Position numbers and translations under genes: made by a program. From Actinacidiphila oryziradicis (GTDB taxonomy: Bacteria > Actinomycetota > Actinomycetes > Streptomycetales > Streptomycetaceae), in NCBI RefSeq assembly GCF_005047355.1, contig NZ_SUMC01000063.1, positions 1 to 47,759 of the forward strand: a DNA stretch of 47,759 nucleotides, written 5' to 3'. The notes beneath the pieces were generated by a model. It had not been told where the DNA came from. It made no database searches and saw only the letters and a program-made list of their open reading frames with translations. This document shows positions 15,899 to 24,739 of the stretch, piece by piece; the stretch's first letter is position 1; each line of letters opens with the position of its first letter.

Positions 15899-17157
15899 CC
15901 CGGCCGCGCCTGCGCCTCCCGGGCAGCGAGACAGCACGGCTGACCGCCCTGTACGGCGGCCTGCTGGTGCTGGCCGGGGGCGCGCTCATCGGCCTGGTGT
16001 ACTCACTGGTTCGCCAAGGCCTCTCCCGGAGCATACGTATCGCCGTCATCACGACCGTTCCGGGCAGCGTTGCGGACGACGGCTCGACGGTCGTGTCGGG
16101 CGGCCGGACCCATGCGGTTGCGGGCGCGCCCCGCACTTCCGAGGGCTTTCCCAACGCATCGGCGGTGCGAGCCATCGCCAGCGCCGCCGAGAAGGCCGCG
16201 CTCAGCCGACTGCTCACGGTCTCCCTGCTCTCGCTCGCCGCCTTCGCCGCCCTGTCCATCATCCTGGCCTGGTGGATGGCGGGCCGGGTGCTGCGGCCGG
16301 TCGGGGTCATCACCGCCACGGCCCGCCGGCTCTCCGGCGAGAACCTGCACGAACGCATCCGCCTCAAGGCGCCGCCCGGAGAACTGAAACAACTCGCGGA
16401 CACCTTCGACGACATGCTCGCCCGCATAGAGCAACTGGTCACGGCCCAGCAGCGGTTCGTCGCCAACGCCGCCCACGAACTGCGCACCCCGCTGGCCGTA
16501 CAGCGCGCCGCCGCCGAAATCGGACTGGCCGACCCGGAACTGGGCCCTGAGCGCCTCAGCCGCATCCGCGGCAAACTGATCGACGTGGCTGAGGACAGCG
16601 AGCGGCTCATCGATCAACTGCTGCTGCTCTCCACCACCGACCAGGGCCTGCAAACCGTCGGGCCGGTCCAGCTCGACGCTGTCGCCGACCAGGTCACCGA
16701 GGCCCTCACGGACGAGGCACAGCGCCTCGGAGTGATCATCGAGACCCGCCTGGAGCCGCTCACCGTGAACGGTGAGGCCGTCCTCCTGCACCACCTCCTC
16801 CACAACCTGCTGGGCAACGCCATCCGCTACAACCATCCCGGCGGACAGGTGACCGTCCAGGTCGGTGCGCACGCTCTGGAAGTCTCCAACACCGGCCCCC
16901 CAGTGCCCCCCGAGGCCGTTTCCCGGATCTTCGAGCCCTTCCACCGGCTGCACGCCCGCCGCGCCGGACCCCGCGAAGGGGCCGGCCTCGGCCTGTCCAT
17001 CGTGGCCTCCATCGCCCGTGCGCACGGCGCTGACGCCACCGCGACGGCCAACCCCGACGGCGGCCTCACCGTCCACGTCACTGGCTGGAACCAGGGGCAC
17101 GATTTCCGCGCCGGTCCGCCGGATGGGCTCACACCGCCGCCGGGGCCGGGTTCTTGA
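15895..17157 (+). CDS. Sensor histidine kinase (HisKA/HATPase)
   Basis: 420 aa. Transmembrane helix 1 is about 20-38 (YGGLLVLAGGALIGLVYSL), the extracytoplasmic loop is about 39-100, and helix 2 is LLTVSLLSLAAFAALSIILAWW. A HAMP domain and a HisKA domain with His about residue 194 (NAAHELRTPLA) follow, then HATPase with N-box (HNLLGNAIRYN), F-box (RIFEPFHRL) and G-box (GAGLGLSIV). The last 10 codons overlap an inverted amidohydrolase remnant at 17129-17284, so the C terminus may have been extended by rearrangement. All catalytic motifs precede that point. Confidence 0.93.
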   Translation: MTRPRLRLPGSETARLTALYGGLLVLAGGALIGLVYSLVRQGLSRSIRIAVITTVPGSVADDGSTVVSGGRTHAVAGAPRTSEGFPNASAVRAIASAAEKAALSRLLTVSLLSLAAFAALSIILAWWMAGRVLRPVGVITATARRLSGENLHERIRLKAPPGELKQLADTFDDMLARIEQLVTAQQRFVANAAHELRTPLAVQRAAAEIGLADPELGPERLSRIRGKLIDVAEDSERLIDQLLLLSTTDQGLQTVGPVQLDAVADQVTEALTDEAQRLGVIIETRLEPLTVNGEAVLLHHLLHNLLGNAIRYNHPGGQVTVQVGAHALEVSNTGPPVPPEAVSRIFEPFHRLHARRAGPREGAGLGLSIVASIARAHGADATATANPDGGLTVHVTGWNQGHDFRAGPPDGLTPPPGPGS

Positions 17158-17284
17158 CCGGCAGACCGAGCAGGCGGCGGGCGTTGTCGCCCATGAAGTC
17201 GCGGGTGCGCCGCTCGTCCATGCCCTCGGCGTACTTGAAGTAGCCCTTTGGCTCGGTGGGGCCCTGCCCGACCCTGGTGGTCAT
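17129..17284 (-). pseudogene. Amidohydrolase C-terminal remnant
   Basis: A 51-codon stretch (first ATG 17284, TGA 17129) ending FMGDNARRLLGLPV and preceded by FKYAEGMDERRTRD. It matches the last helices of amidohydrolase_2 (metal-dependent TIM-barrel) proteins, where GDNARRLF/LGL is typical. The catalytic barrel is missing. Confidence 0.6.
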
Positions 17285-17379
17285 TTGCTGATGGGGTGTG
17301 TCGGCCCGTTGGGGTGCGGGATGATCGTGGTGCGGCCGGTATCCGTCTGGCCCGGTCGCGGGGGTGGGTCGGGGTGTCG

Positions 17380-17465
17380 ATGGAGCCCCAGTCGTGGCCG
17401 GAGCCGGCGGCGGAGGTTACGCGGGCGGTGCGGGCGAAGCACTACGGGCGGGAGGTCCCGCTGCC
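17380..17465 (+). pseudogene. Possible IS1182-type transposase N-terminal remnant
   Basis: About 28 codons, MEPQSWPEPAAEV then TRAVRAKHYGREVPLP, resemble the N terminus of actinobacterial IS1182-like transposases. Nothing of the catalytic core follows. Weak assignment. Confidence 0.3.
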
Positions 17466-17511
17466 GCGAACTGCACCGGTCGATTCGCGAAGGTGTCGCG
17501 TTCGCGGCCAC

Positions 17512-17940
17512 TCAGTCGAGACAGAACTCGTTGCCCTCGATGTCCTGCATCGGGATGCACGAATCATTGCCGTCATACAGCGTTCGCACGTGTACCGCGC
17601 CGAGCGGGACCAGTCGTGCGCACTCGGCCTCAAGTGCGGCGAGGCGTTCTTCACCCACGAGCCCGGTGCCGACCCGCACGTCAAGATGCAGCCGGTTCTT
17701 GGCGGCCTTCCCTTCGGGGACGCGCTGGAAGTACAGTCGCGGGCCCACGCCTGAGGGATCACTGCAGGCAAACCATGCGTCCTGCTGCTCAGGTGGCAGC
17801 GAGCGCTTGAAATCGTCCCAAGTGGCAAACCCCTCCGGTGGCGGCGGTACGACGTACCCCAACACCTCGCACCAGAAACGAGCGAGGCGCTCAGGTTCCG
17901 CGCAGTCGAAGGTGACTTGGAACTGCTTGATCGATGCCAT
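17512..17940 (-). CDS. VOC-family (glyoxalase-like) protein
   Basis: 142 aa, two beta-alpha-beta-beta-beta modules. The first starts FQVTFDCAEPERLARFWCEVLGY; the second carries NRLHLDVRVGTG and ends DIEGNEFCLD. This is the layout of Streptomyces VOC proteins annotated as glyoxalase or bleomycin-resistance-like. Candidate metal ligands (a His in LHLDV and the late Glu in EGNEF) are present, but no substrate can be proposed. It stands alone among remnants. Confidence 0.88.
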   Translation of the reverse strand: MASIKQFQVTFDCAEPERLARFWCEVLGYVVPPPPEGFATWDDFKRSLPPEQQDAWFACSDPSGVGPRLYFQRVPEGKAAKNRLHLDVRVGTGLVGEERLAALEAECARLVPLGAVHVRTLYDGNDSCIPMQDIEGNEFCLD

Positions 17941-18078
17941 CGGCCCATCGTAGAAGGTTCGTCGTCGCCTCCACGGGCCCGCCCCTGGCTAGGGTCTTCA
18001 ACTGTTGGGGCTTTCGCTTAGGGACCCTTTTGGATGCTGCGTAGCAGAGTGCGTGTGGATCTGTGGGTAATTCCGCCC

Positions 18079-18252
18079 CCCGGACGGGGCGAGTTCGGCG
18101 GCGAGCGACCGGCCCGCGGCGATCAGCGCTCCGCTGACCGTCGCGCCGAGCAGTCTGCCGGTCCCGCCGTGGAACGCGGCAGCACCGCTGGTCAGCGTCA
18201 CCGAACCGGACCGGCTCAGTGTCGGCAGGGCCAGGCGTACGGCGTCCAGCGC
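18079..18252 (-). pseudogene. Short-chain dehydrogenase internal remnant
   Basis: About 58 codons of an SDR: VRLALPTLSRSGSVTLTSGA then AAFHGGTGRLLGATVSGALI and AAGRSLAAELAP. This corresponds to strand 5 with the catalytic Ser region and the helix that would hold YxxxK, here changed to LLGATVSGA with no Tyr or Lys. Divergent SDRs of this sort exist, but the cofactor-binding N terminus and the C terminus are missing, so it is a remnant. Confidence 0.6.
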
Positions 18253-18376
18253 CCGCCCCGGAGGCTTCTTCCTCGTGTGCACTGGCCGTACCGTCGAGGC
18301 AGTGCCCGAGGTCAGTACCGGCCCGGCCCGCCACGGTGCACGAGAAAGACACCCACACAGATGGGGAGCGCGGGGG

Positions 18377-19339
18377 CTACGGTGTCAGCACGATCCTGCC
18401 GAAGACCTCACCCGCGTCCATCTTCTGGTGCGCCAGCACGGCTCCGTCCAGTGGCAGCAGCTCGTGCACCACCGTTTCGATCTCGCCGCGACTGGCTGCG
18501 GCGAACTGCTCGCTGCGCACGGCACGTCGGTCGGCTTGGGTGACGGCGGCTGCGCTGAAAGTGGCGAAGGACATCGACTTCTGGAACGCCGCCATGATCT
18601 TCGTGCCGAAGTCCGCTGGTGGCTGGCCTGCGACGGCGCCGACGGCGACCATTCGGCCATTCGGGTTGAGCCTGTCGAAGAACGACGGCATGTCCTCACC
18701 GGCCACAACGTCGATGATGACGTCATAGCCCGCGGGAGCCTCTTCCCCTCCTTCGCCGGAGCGGTCCAGCACGTGGGTCGCGCCGAGACGGCGCAGCCGC
18801 TCGCCGCGCTCGGCCGACGATGTCGTGACCGCCACCGCGGCGGCACCACCGCGAGCCGCGAGCTGCACTGCCATGATCCCGATGCTGCCGGCCGCGCCAC
18901 GCACCAGGACCGTCTCCCCGGGAGCGAAATGGGCGTGGCGAAGCCCGAAGTGAGCCACCACACCGGAACTGCCGAGCGTCACCGCGTCGACGGCGGACAG
19001 GCTACTGGGCAGGGGAAGGATCTCCTCGACCGGCGCGACGGCCTGTTCGACATAGCCTCCGCCGGTGCCGGTGAAGCCCCACACCCGCCGGCCGATCCAC
19101 GACGCGTCGACGCCGTCACCGACCGCGGTCACGGTGCCCGCCACCTCGCCACCCGGGATGTGGCCCTCCTTGAAGCCGTAAGCGGCCAGAGCCCCGCTTC
19201 GGATCACGGTGTCGACACCACCGACACCCACCGCCTCGGTGGCGATCAGCACCTGCCCGGCAGCAGGTGTGGGTGCCGGCAGGTCGACAACAGCCAGACC
19301 TTCAGGACCTCCGTACGTCTGGATCGCGATTGCCTTCAA
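18377..19339 (-). CDS. Zinc-independent quinone oxidoreductase / MDR-family reductase
   Basis: About 320 aa, medium-chain dehydrogenase/reductase of the quinone-oxidoreductase group, NADPH-dependent. The N-terminal GroES-like domain starts KAIAIQTYGGPEGLAV, with GHIPGGEVAGTV. The Rossmann domain has LVRGAAGSIGIMAVQLA and the Asp-rich VIIDVVAGED. I prefer the TTG at 19339, which puts the family-typical start MKAIAIQ seven nt after GGAG; ATG 19372 would add 11 residues with no ribosome site. It is divergent from a TetR regulator that probably represses it. Confidence 0.88.
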   Translation of the reverse strand: MKAIAIQTYGGPEGLAVVDLPAPTPAAGQVLIATEAVGVGGVDTVIRSGALAAYGFKEGHIPGGEVAGTVTAVGDGVDASWIGRRVWGFTGTGGGYVEQAVAPVEEILPLPSSLSAVDAVTLGSSGVVAHFGLRHAHFAPGETVLVRGAAGSIGIMAVQLAARGGAAAVAVTTSSAERGERLRRLGATHVLDRSGEGGEEAPAGYDVIIDVVAGEDMPSFFDRLNPNGRMVAVGAVAGQPPADFGTKIMAAFQKSMSFATFSAAAVTQADRRAVRSEQFAAASRGEIETVVHELLPLDGAVLAHQKMDAGEVFGRIVLTP

Positions 19340-19497
19340 TGTCGTCTCCACGTTTTCGGACAGCTCAAGCACGGTCCTGCTCCATACCCGCCACCGATCG
19401 CCGCCTGGCAGGAAGGGGCTTCACACCGCGGCCGAGGATCGGCCCCAGTGCTGCGCGCCCGGATGATCTCGGCGAGCTTCTAGCTCTTGGACGGTAA

Positions 19498-19513
19498 CGG
19501 ACGCCCCCGTCCG
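19498..19513. promoter_or_regulatory. Candidate TetR operator
   Basis: Inverted repeat CGGACG-CCCC-CGTCCG at 19498-19513, about 10 bp upstream of the TetR start and in the gap to the divergent reductase. Position and symmetry suit an autoregulatory operator; inferred. Confidence 0.45.
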
Positions 19514-19523
19514 CTTGGCTAAA

Positions 19524-20213
19524 GTGAGAGTGGTGACCGACCGTTTGCCTCACCCCCTGCGTTCCGACGCGCTGGACAACCGCGAACGCATCCTCGACGC
19601 GGCCCGAGCGCTGTTCTCCGCCGACGGCCTGGACGTGCCGATGCGGGAGATCGCGCGGCGTGCCGGGGTGGGACCTGCCACCTTGTACCGTCGCTTCCCG
19701 ACCAAGCAGATGCTGGTCGCCGATGCCTTCGCGGACCAGCTGCGCGCATGTCGCGCCATTGTCGACGAGGGGTGCGCAGATCCTGATCCTTGGCGTGGCC
19801 TGTGCCTGGTGATCGAGAAGATCTGTGAGCTGCACGCACGCGATCGGGGCTTCACCGAAGCCTTCCTGTCGACCTTCCCGGGGGTGACGGATGTCGCCGC
19901 GAGCCGTGAGTACACGGTGAAAGCAGTCGCCGAACTGGCCCAGCGAGCCAAGGAAGCAGGGCACTTGCGGCCCGACTTCGTCCTGGACGACCTCATTCTC
20001 ATACTCATGGCCAACAAGGGGATCCACGCCACATCGACCGCCACCCAGGTCATGGCCTCCCGACGCTTCGCAGGGTTGGTGATCCAGGCGTTCGAAGCCT
20101 GCCCTCAGCACGCACCACTTCCACCAGCGGCACGACTGGCATCCGCAGCACCGCACAGCGGCCGCCTCGTATCGCAGCCTGGCCGCGTACGCCTCCGAAG
20201 TGGGCGCCGGTAG
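19524..20213 (+). CDS. TetR/AcrR-family regulator
   Basis: About 229 aa. The helix-turn-helix is RERILDAARALFSADGLDVP then MREIARRAGVGPATLYRRFP, in typical position. The ligand-binding domain resembles the group often paired with oxidoreductases (ELHARDRGFTEAFLSTFPG). Three in-frame GTG codons (19524, 19530, 19533) compete as starts, and none has a strong ribosome site. The basic tail after about residue 205 (SGRLVSQPGRVRLRSGRR) may be a read-through extension into decayed DNA. Likely represses the divergent reductase gene. Confidence 0.85.
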   Translation: MRVVTDRLPHPLRSDALDNRERILDAARALFSADGLDVPMREIARRAGVGPATLYRRFPTKQMLVADAFADQLRACRAIVDEGCADPDPWRGLCLVIEKICELHARDRGFTEAFLSTFPGVTDVAASREYTVKAVAELAQRAKEAGHLRPDFVLDDLILILMANKGIHATSTATQVMASRRFAGLVIQAFEACPQHAPLPPAARLASAAPHSGRLVSQPGRVRLRSGRR

Positions 20214-20329
20214 GGGCAGCGTTCCGCCGCCGCTCGCTTTCCCGGCCGCTGCCCGACTCACCGACCCCACCCCTTGCTGCCCTACGCCGTGCGGCTGGCC
20301 TGCCCTGACCTGCTGGAGGAGGCAGAACG

Positions 20330-20960
20330 GACGTGCGCTTCGTCCACCTCGACATCGAACGCGACGATCTCACCGTGCTACCCGGGCAGCCGTACGACCT
20401 CATCACCTGCCGCCTGAGCGTGGCCCTTCTGGACCGACAGCTCCTCCTCGCCCGGGCCCGGCAACTGCTCCGGCCCCAGGGCACCTTGTGTGTAATCACG
20501 CCCACCACCACCGCGTCCAGGCCGAACGCCGCTCCATCGCACTGGACCAGGACGAACTGGCTTTCCTCGCCTCGGCGTTCACCAGCAGCGAGGAGCACCA
20601 GGCCGAGGACCTCGCCATGCTGCTGCTGCGTGGACCGCGCGCCTCCCCACCGGGCCGCCGAGAAGCGCCACCCGCCCCCAACGCGCTCTTCGGCGTCGGC
20701 ATCGTGGTCCACGACCGCACCACCGATACCGTCCTGGTCGGCCGATCCGCACGGTTCGACAACCTCTACGAGCTGGCCGGCGGCAAACGCGAGCCCGGCG
20801 AGGACCTGCGCACCACCGTCGCCCGGGAGCTGGCCGAGGAGACGGGCCTGACCACCGACCCGCAGACCGTGCGCCTGGTCGCCCTGCTGGTCGACGACCG
20901 CTCCGGGCTGCCACGCACGACCATCGCCGCAGCGACGAGAGGCGCCGTACGACACCCTGA
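20330..20960 (+). pseudogene. Methyltransferase/NUDIX fusion remnant
   Basis: The first piece (20333-20500) reads VRFVHLDIERDDLTVLPG then YDLITCRLSVALLDRQLLLA, the middle of a class I SAM methyltransferase. A frameshift in the ACC run near 20505-20515 moves to another frame (RVQAERRSIALDQDELAFLA). An intact NUDIX box follows: GKREPGEDLRTTVARELAEE then TGL, with all REUXEEXGU positions. Sequence is lost after LPRTTIAAA. Bifunctional methyltransferase-NUDIX proteins occur in Streptomyces; this one lacks both ends. Confidence 0.7.
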
Positions 20961-21041
20961 TAGAGGTCATCCGCAACCTGGACGTGCAGTGCCTGGCGGC
21001 ACTGGTGCGCGGGGTGGCGGCCAGCAGGGTAGTTTGTTTGG

Positions 21042-21482
21042 GTGAGTCTCCTTGACGATGTGGCCGGGCGTGACGGCTGGCGGTGCTGGGTGTGCGACGA
21101 ACCGGTCGACCCCGACAAGTCGGTGAACGACCTGCGGGGGCCCAGCGTCGACAGCCGGACCGCCGATCGGAAGGCCAAGGTCGCCGAGCGGCTCGCGCAC
21201 CGTGGGTGCAACACCTGCAAGGGCGCGGTCAAGGTGGTCATCGCCTGGCCGGACCGCCTGTACGTGGTCGAACCCGCGCCGCTGATCACCGTTGCCGGGA
21301 GGCTGGAGCGCAAGGGGGGCCGCGAGATGGTGGGCCGTTGTCCGACCAGGCAGGACGCCCAAGAGGCGGCGGATTGGCTGGTGGACCGGTTTTCCCGACT
21401 GGTACCGGGGCTGCCGGTGACCGCCGACATCGAGGCGGGCGGCGGCCAGTTCCTCGTCATCCTGGCCACCGGCCGCCGCTGA
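21042..21482 (+). CDS. HNH-like zinc-binding protein of unknown function
   Basis: 146 aa from GTG 21042. The N-terminal half has WRCWVCDEPVDPD and later HRGCNTCKG, a CxxC plus CxxC pair around a helical segment. This resembles the treble-clef scaffold of HNH endonucleases, but the canonical His-Asn-His residues cannot be assigned with certainty. The C-terminal half is a small alpha/beta region (VGRCPTRQDAQEAADWLVDR). No partner gene is evident. A DNA-binding or nuclease role is inference only. Confidence 0.65.
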   Translation: MSLLDDVAGRDGWRCWVCDEPVDPDKSVNDLRGPSVDSRTADRKAKVAERLAHRGCNTCKGAVKVVIAWPDRLYVVEPAPLITVAGRLERKGGREMVGRCPTRQDAQEAADWLVDRFSRLVPGLPVTADIEAGGGQFLVILATGRR

Positions 21483-21870
21483 CCGGGGATCACCAGCGCA
21501 CACTCGCGTCGAGCGGAACCGTCGGCCCACATCGACCTGTCCAGGCACGAGCTGACCCACATCGCCAACACCCCCGACCGCACCGCCCCCGGCATCCACG
21601 ACCCGCACACCCGCCTGCCGCTCCTGCTGCCCGCGCTCGGCGACCGGGACCTGCCGGCCGACGCGCCCGGGACACTCGCCACGGCACTGGTGACGGTGGG
21701 CGCTCCGCCCGCCCAGGCCCTGAAGGTGGCGACGCTTCTTCTGACCGGCCACCCCCTGTGGGAGCCGGCCCACTGGGCGCTGCCGGAGCAGTCGCCGCTC
21801 AGCGGGGCCGGGCAGCCGTTCCCCGGCATCCTGTACTGCGACGAGCCGGGAAGCCCGCGGTTCGGTAGGG
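21483..21870 (+). pseudogene. Remnant of an unknown conserved protein
   Basis: In frame after the previous stop, with no usable start, the sequence reads HIDLSRHELTHIANTP, HTRLPLLLPALGDRDLPA, VGAPPAQALKVATLLLTG and PLWEPAHWALPEQSP. It is clearly protein-like but I do not recognise it. It runs directly into the PEP-mutase-like fragment. Confidence 0.4.
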
Positions 21871-21878
21871 GCGGGTCG

Positions 21879-22085
21879 GTGAGCGCACCGAGGTCTCCTG
21901 CCTCGCTGCGGAAGCTGATCGACGCCGAGGGAGGGCTGCTGCTGCCGGGCGTGGCCAACGCCCTGACCGCCCGAATCGCCGAAGACCTGGGCTTCGACGC
22001 GGTCTACGTCACCGGTGCCGGGGTGAGCAACACCTTCCTCGGGCTCCCCGACATCGGCCTGCTGTCCCTTGAGACCACCGCACGA
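21879..22085 (+). pseudogene. Isocitrate lyase/PEP mutase family N-terminal remnant
   Basis: From GTG 21879 (AGGGGCGG upstream): LRKLIDAEGGLLLPGVANAL then TARIAEDLGFDAVYVTGAGV and SNTFLGLPDIGLLSL. This is the first beta-alpha unit of the isocitrate lyase/PEP mutase superfamily (oxaloacetate decarboxylase-like). The metal-binding Asp region and the KKCG-type motif are missing after about residue 68. Confidence 0.7.
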
Positions 22086-22185
22086 GCAGATCGCGGTGCC
22101 GACCTACCTGTCGTACGAGGCACACAACCCGGCGCCGTTCACCTCGTCTTCCGTATCCCTTGGCGCCCCGACGCGCTGACGGGCT

Positions 22186-23766
22186 TCAGTTCCTGACGGG
22201 CACCTGGTCCGGGTAGAACCCGAGCCGCGCCAGCGGCTCCACCAGCTCCTGTTCCTCGTACGCGAGGTGTGAGAGGAGGGCGTCGGTCAGGTAATCGATC
22301 GCACCTTGGATGGTGTCGTGGTTCTCCGGTCGTGTCATATGCTGAACGAGTGCCCGGTCGACCTCCTGGATCGCGTCATGAATAACCTGGTGTTCCTCGG
22401 TCAACCGGTCGATCACCGGTTTGAGCTGCGGTTCGCGGCGCGCCAGGTGTGGAAATACGGAGGCGTCTTCGATGCCGTGATGCTGCGTCACGGCGTTGCA
22501 GTAGCGGGCGCAGAACGCGCCCAGCGTCCAGTCGTTCTGGCGCAGCGCCATCTCGTTGAGCGCCGCTCTGGCGTCCCCGGCCTGCATCGCCCCGTCGTGT
22601 ACCTGCCGCACGATGTCCCGTAGGTCCGACAGCTCGCCCCGGAGCATGTCGTGCACCTTGATCAGCTGCTTGGAGACGCGGCGTCCCTGGTCTGTGTAGC
22701 TCACTTCCGGGCCCGAGCGGTCCCGCCGCGGCCGCGTCGAAGCGTTCCAGGGGGCCCGGTCGCTGAGGCGGACCGCTTTGTCCGGCGTCGGCGTCACTCC
22801 CAACCGCTCGTCCTCGGACTCGCCGGGTGCCGCCGCCGGCGCGCTGATGCCGGCCTCGGCCGCTCCCACTGGCGCAGGCTGAGCGCCCGGCCCGCTCAGC
22901 CGTGCCTCCTCGACGGCCTCTCGCACGCGGGGCGCAACCTCGGAGGCGAAGTCCACCATCGCGCGTGGATCGTTTACGGTCACGATGAAGGTCCCGATCC
23001 CGTCTTCGAGCGCGAGCCTGGCGAGCTCCGCGGCCGTTTCACGCGCGGGTGCGTCGACTGTTCCCAGGTTCAGGAGCCGCCGGATCGCGTGGGGTTCGCG
23101 CCCGGCTCGGGCGGCCGCCGCGTCGATCACGGCGTTGCCGGCGGCGAGGTCGCCGGGTTTGAGCCCGGCGGTGGTGGGCCACCACCCGTCGGCGAGCCGG
23201 CCGACCAGCCTCAGCATCCGGGGTTTGAACGCGCCGACCCAGATGCTGATGTCGTGCACCGGCGCCGGCCCGCGGAGGGCGCCTGCCAGCCGGTAGTGCT
23301 TGCCCTCGAACCGCGCGCTGCCCTGCTCACCGGCGTCCCACAGCTCGCGGATCACATGGATACCTTCCTCGAGAGCCTCCACACTGTCGCCCGGATCGAG
23401 GCGTCGGCCGCCCATCGCCTCGATCGCGTCCCAGGCGATGCCCGCGCCGATGCCGAGCTCGGCGCGTCCGTGGCTCAGAATGTCGAGGCTCGCGGCGGCT
23501 TGCGCCAACACCGCCGGTGGCCGCAGCGGCAGGCTCAGCACGTTGGCCGACAGTCGCACACGACCGGTCCGCGCGGCCACGAAGGACATCAGGGTCCAGG
23601 CGTCCAGAGAACGTGGCGAGTAGGGATGGTCCGTGAACGAGACGAGGTCGTACCCCGCCTCTTCGGCGAGCACCGACAGGGCTACCACCTGGTCCGCGGA
23701 TTGGGCGGCCGGCTCGACGAAGACGCCGAACTCGAGGTTGTGTCCGTAATCACCCATGCCGGCCAC
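22186..23766 (-). CDS. LLM (F420-type) oxidoreductase fused to a hemerythrin domain
   Basis: 526 aa. Residues about 8-300 form a luciferase-like TIM barrel of the F420-dependent type (VSFTDHPYSPRSLDAWTLMS, AELGIGAGIAWDAIEAMGG, GAFKPRMLRLVGRLADGWWP). A Pro/Ala-rich linker (about 300-365) follows. A hemerythrin HHE domain then runs to about 520, with candidate iron ligands in KVHDML, TQHHGIEDASVFPHL, EEHQVIHD and SHLAYEEQELVEPL. GTG 23766 is preferred (AGGGAAGCG upstream). One chain thus pairs a deazaflavin reductase fold with a di-iron O2/NO-sensing or storage fold. Probably a redox or stress enzyme; substrate unknown. Confidence 0.9.
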   Translation of the reverse strand: MAGMGDYGHNLEFGVFVEPAAQSADQVVALSVLAEEAGYDLVSFTDHPYSPRSLDAWTLMSFVAARTGRVRLSANVLSLPLRPPAVLAQAAASLDILSHGRAELGIGAGIAWDAIEAMGGRRLDPGDSVEALEEGIHVIRELWDAGEQGSARFEGKHYRLAGALRGPAPVHDISIWVGAFKPRMLRLVGRLADGWWPTTAGLKPGDLAAGNAVIDAAAARAGREPHAIRRLLNLGTVDAPARETAAELARLALEDGIGTFIVTVNDPRAMVDFASEVAPRVREAVEEARLSGPGAQPAPVGAAEAGISAPAAAPGESEDERLGVTPTPDKAVRLSDRAPWNASTRPRRDRSGPEVSYTDQGRRVSKQLIKVHDMLRGELSDLRDIVRQVHDGAMQAGDARAALNEMALRQNDWTLGAFCARYCNAVTQHHGIEDASVFPHLARREPQLKPVIDRLTEEHQVIHDAIQEVDRALVQHMTRPENHDTIQGAIDYLTDALLSHLAYEEQELVEPLARLGFYPDQVPVRN

Positions 23767-23831
23767 TTCGCTTCCCTTTCATGGATGGCTTCTCGACGAC
23801 TCTGCGGCAGGCGTCATGGCCACGTTGATCG

Positions 23832-23880
23832 CCGCACAGGTGTCGATCCTGCTCTGAATGGAGGATCGACACCTGTGCGG
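23832..23880. terminator. Perfect 19-bp stem hairpin
   Basis: CCGCACAGGTGTCGATCCT (23832-23850) pairs exactly with the complementary arm at 23862-23880 around an 11-nt loop. It lies between the azoreductase stop (24029) and the LLM-hemerythrin start (23766), both on the minus strand. It may terminate azoreductase transcription. There is no U-tract. Confidence 0.6.
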
Positions 23881-24028
23881 GCACCCGGCGCCGCCTGACG
23901 GTGGCGTTGTCCACGGCAGCGCTCTCCTTCTCGTCCTGCTCGGAAGACCTAAGCGGGGAAAGCAGATCTGAGGACCCCGAGTTCCGCCGGGTGGGGGCGA
24001 GTCCCGGTAGATGAATCCGATCTTCCAG

Positions 24029-24664
24029 TCATTTGGCGGCCAGGGCGCGGCCGGCGTGGCGGGCGGCGTCCAGGGCCTCGGTGTGCCGTTGGGCGGCCAG
24101 GTCCTTGAGGCTTTCCATGGCGGGGTTGGTGGCGGCGAGGGTGAGTTCGCGTTCGATGACGGTGAGGTCGGCCTGCCACATGTCGCTGAGGATGCGCCGG
24201 AGGTAGGGGGTGGAGTGGTCCCAGCCCTCGCGGGGGGTGCCCGGTCCGTAGCCGCCCCCGCGGACGGTGACCAGCGCTGCGGGCTTGTTCTTCAGCAGGC
24301 CGTTGGCAGCCGGTCCGGCTCCGGCAATGATGAGGTCGACCCAGGTCTTGAAGTGCTGGGAGACGCCGAAGTTGTAGAGCGGGACAGCCAGCAGGACGGC
24401 GTCCGCGTCGGTCAGCTCCGCCGTCAGATCGGCGGCCAGGGCGAGGGCGTCGCGCTGGGCCGGGGTGCGCCCGCTTTCGGGCGTGAAACGGCCGGTGGCC
24501 GCGAGGGTCCAGGCATCGGCCGGCAGCGGATCGGTGCCCAAGTGACGGCGGACGACCGGCTCACCGGGGCGGGTGGCGGACCATTCGGCTTCCAGCACGT
24601 CGGCGAGTTCGGTGCTGGTCGAGGTGGCGGGCATGATGCTGGCGTCGAGACGGAAGAGGCTCAT
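24029..24664 (-). CDS. FMN-dependent NADH:azoreductase / flavodoxin-fold NAD(P)H dehydrogenase
   Basis: 211 aa from ATG 24664 (GGAGAAAACCG before it). The flavodoxin-like fold starts MSLFRLDASIMPATSTSTEL. The FMN-site segments are DADAVLLAVPLYNFGVSQHF and the glycine-rich LVTVRGGGYGPGTP. This is the AzoR/acyl-carrier phosphodiesterase-like group, which reduces quinones and azo compounds with NAD(P)H. It is divergent from a TetR gene with a palindrome between them, so it is probably induced by electrophiles. Confidence 0.88.
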   Translation of the reverse strand: MSLFRLDASIMPATSTSTELADVLEAEWSATRPGEPVVRRHLGTDPLPADAWTLAATGRFTPESGRTPAQRDALALAADLTAELTDADAVLLAVPLYNFGVSQHFKTWVDLIIAGAGPAANGLLKNKPAALVTVRGGGYGPGTPREGWDHSTPYLRRILSDMWQADLTVIERELTLAATNPAMESLKDLAAQRHTEALDAARHAGRALAAK

Positions 24665-24739
24665 CGGTTTTCTCCAGTTCAGTGCGTTGCGCCCGGGGAC
24701 GGCCCAGTGGCGTGTCGGCGGTGTCGCCACACGCAGCAT

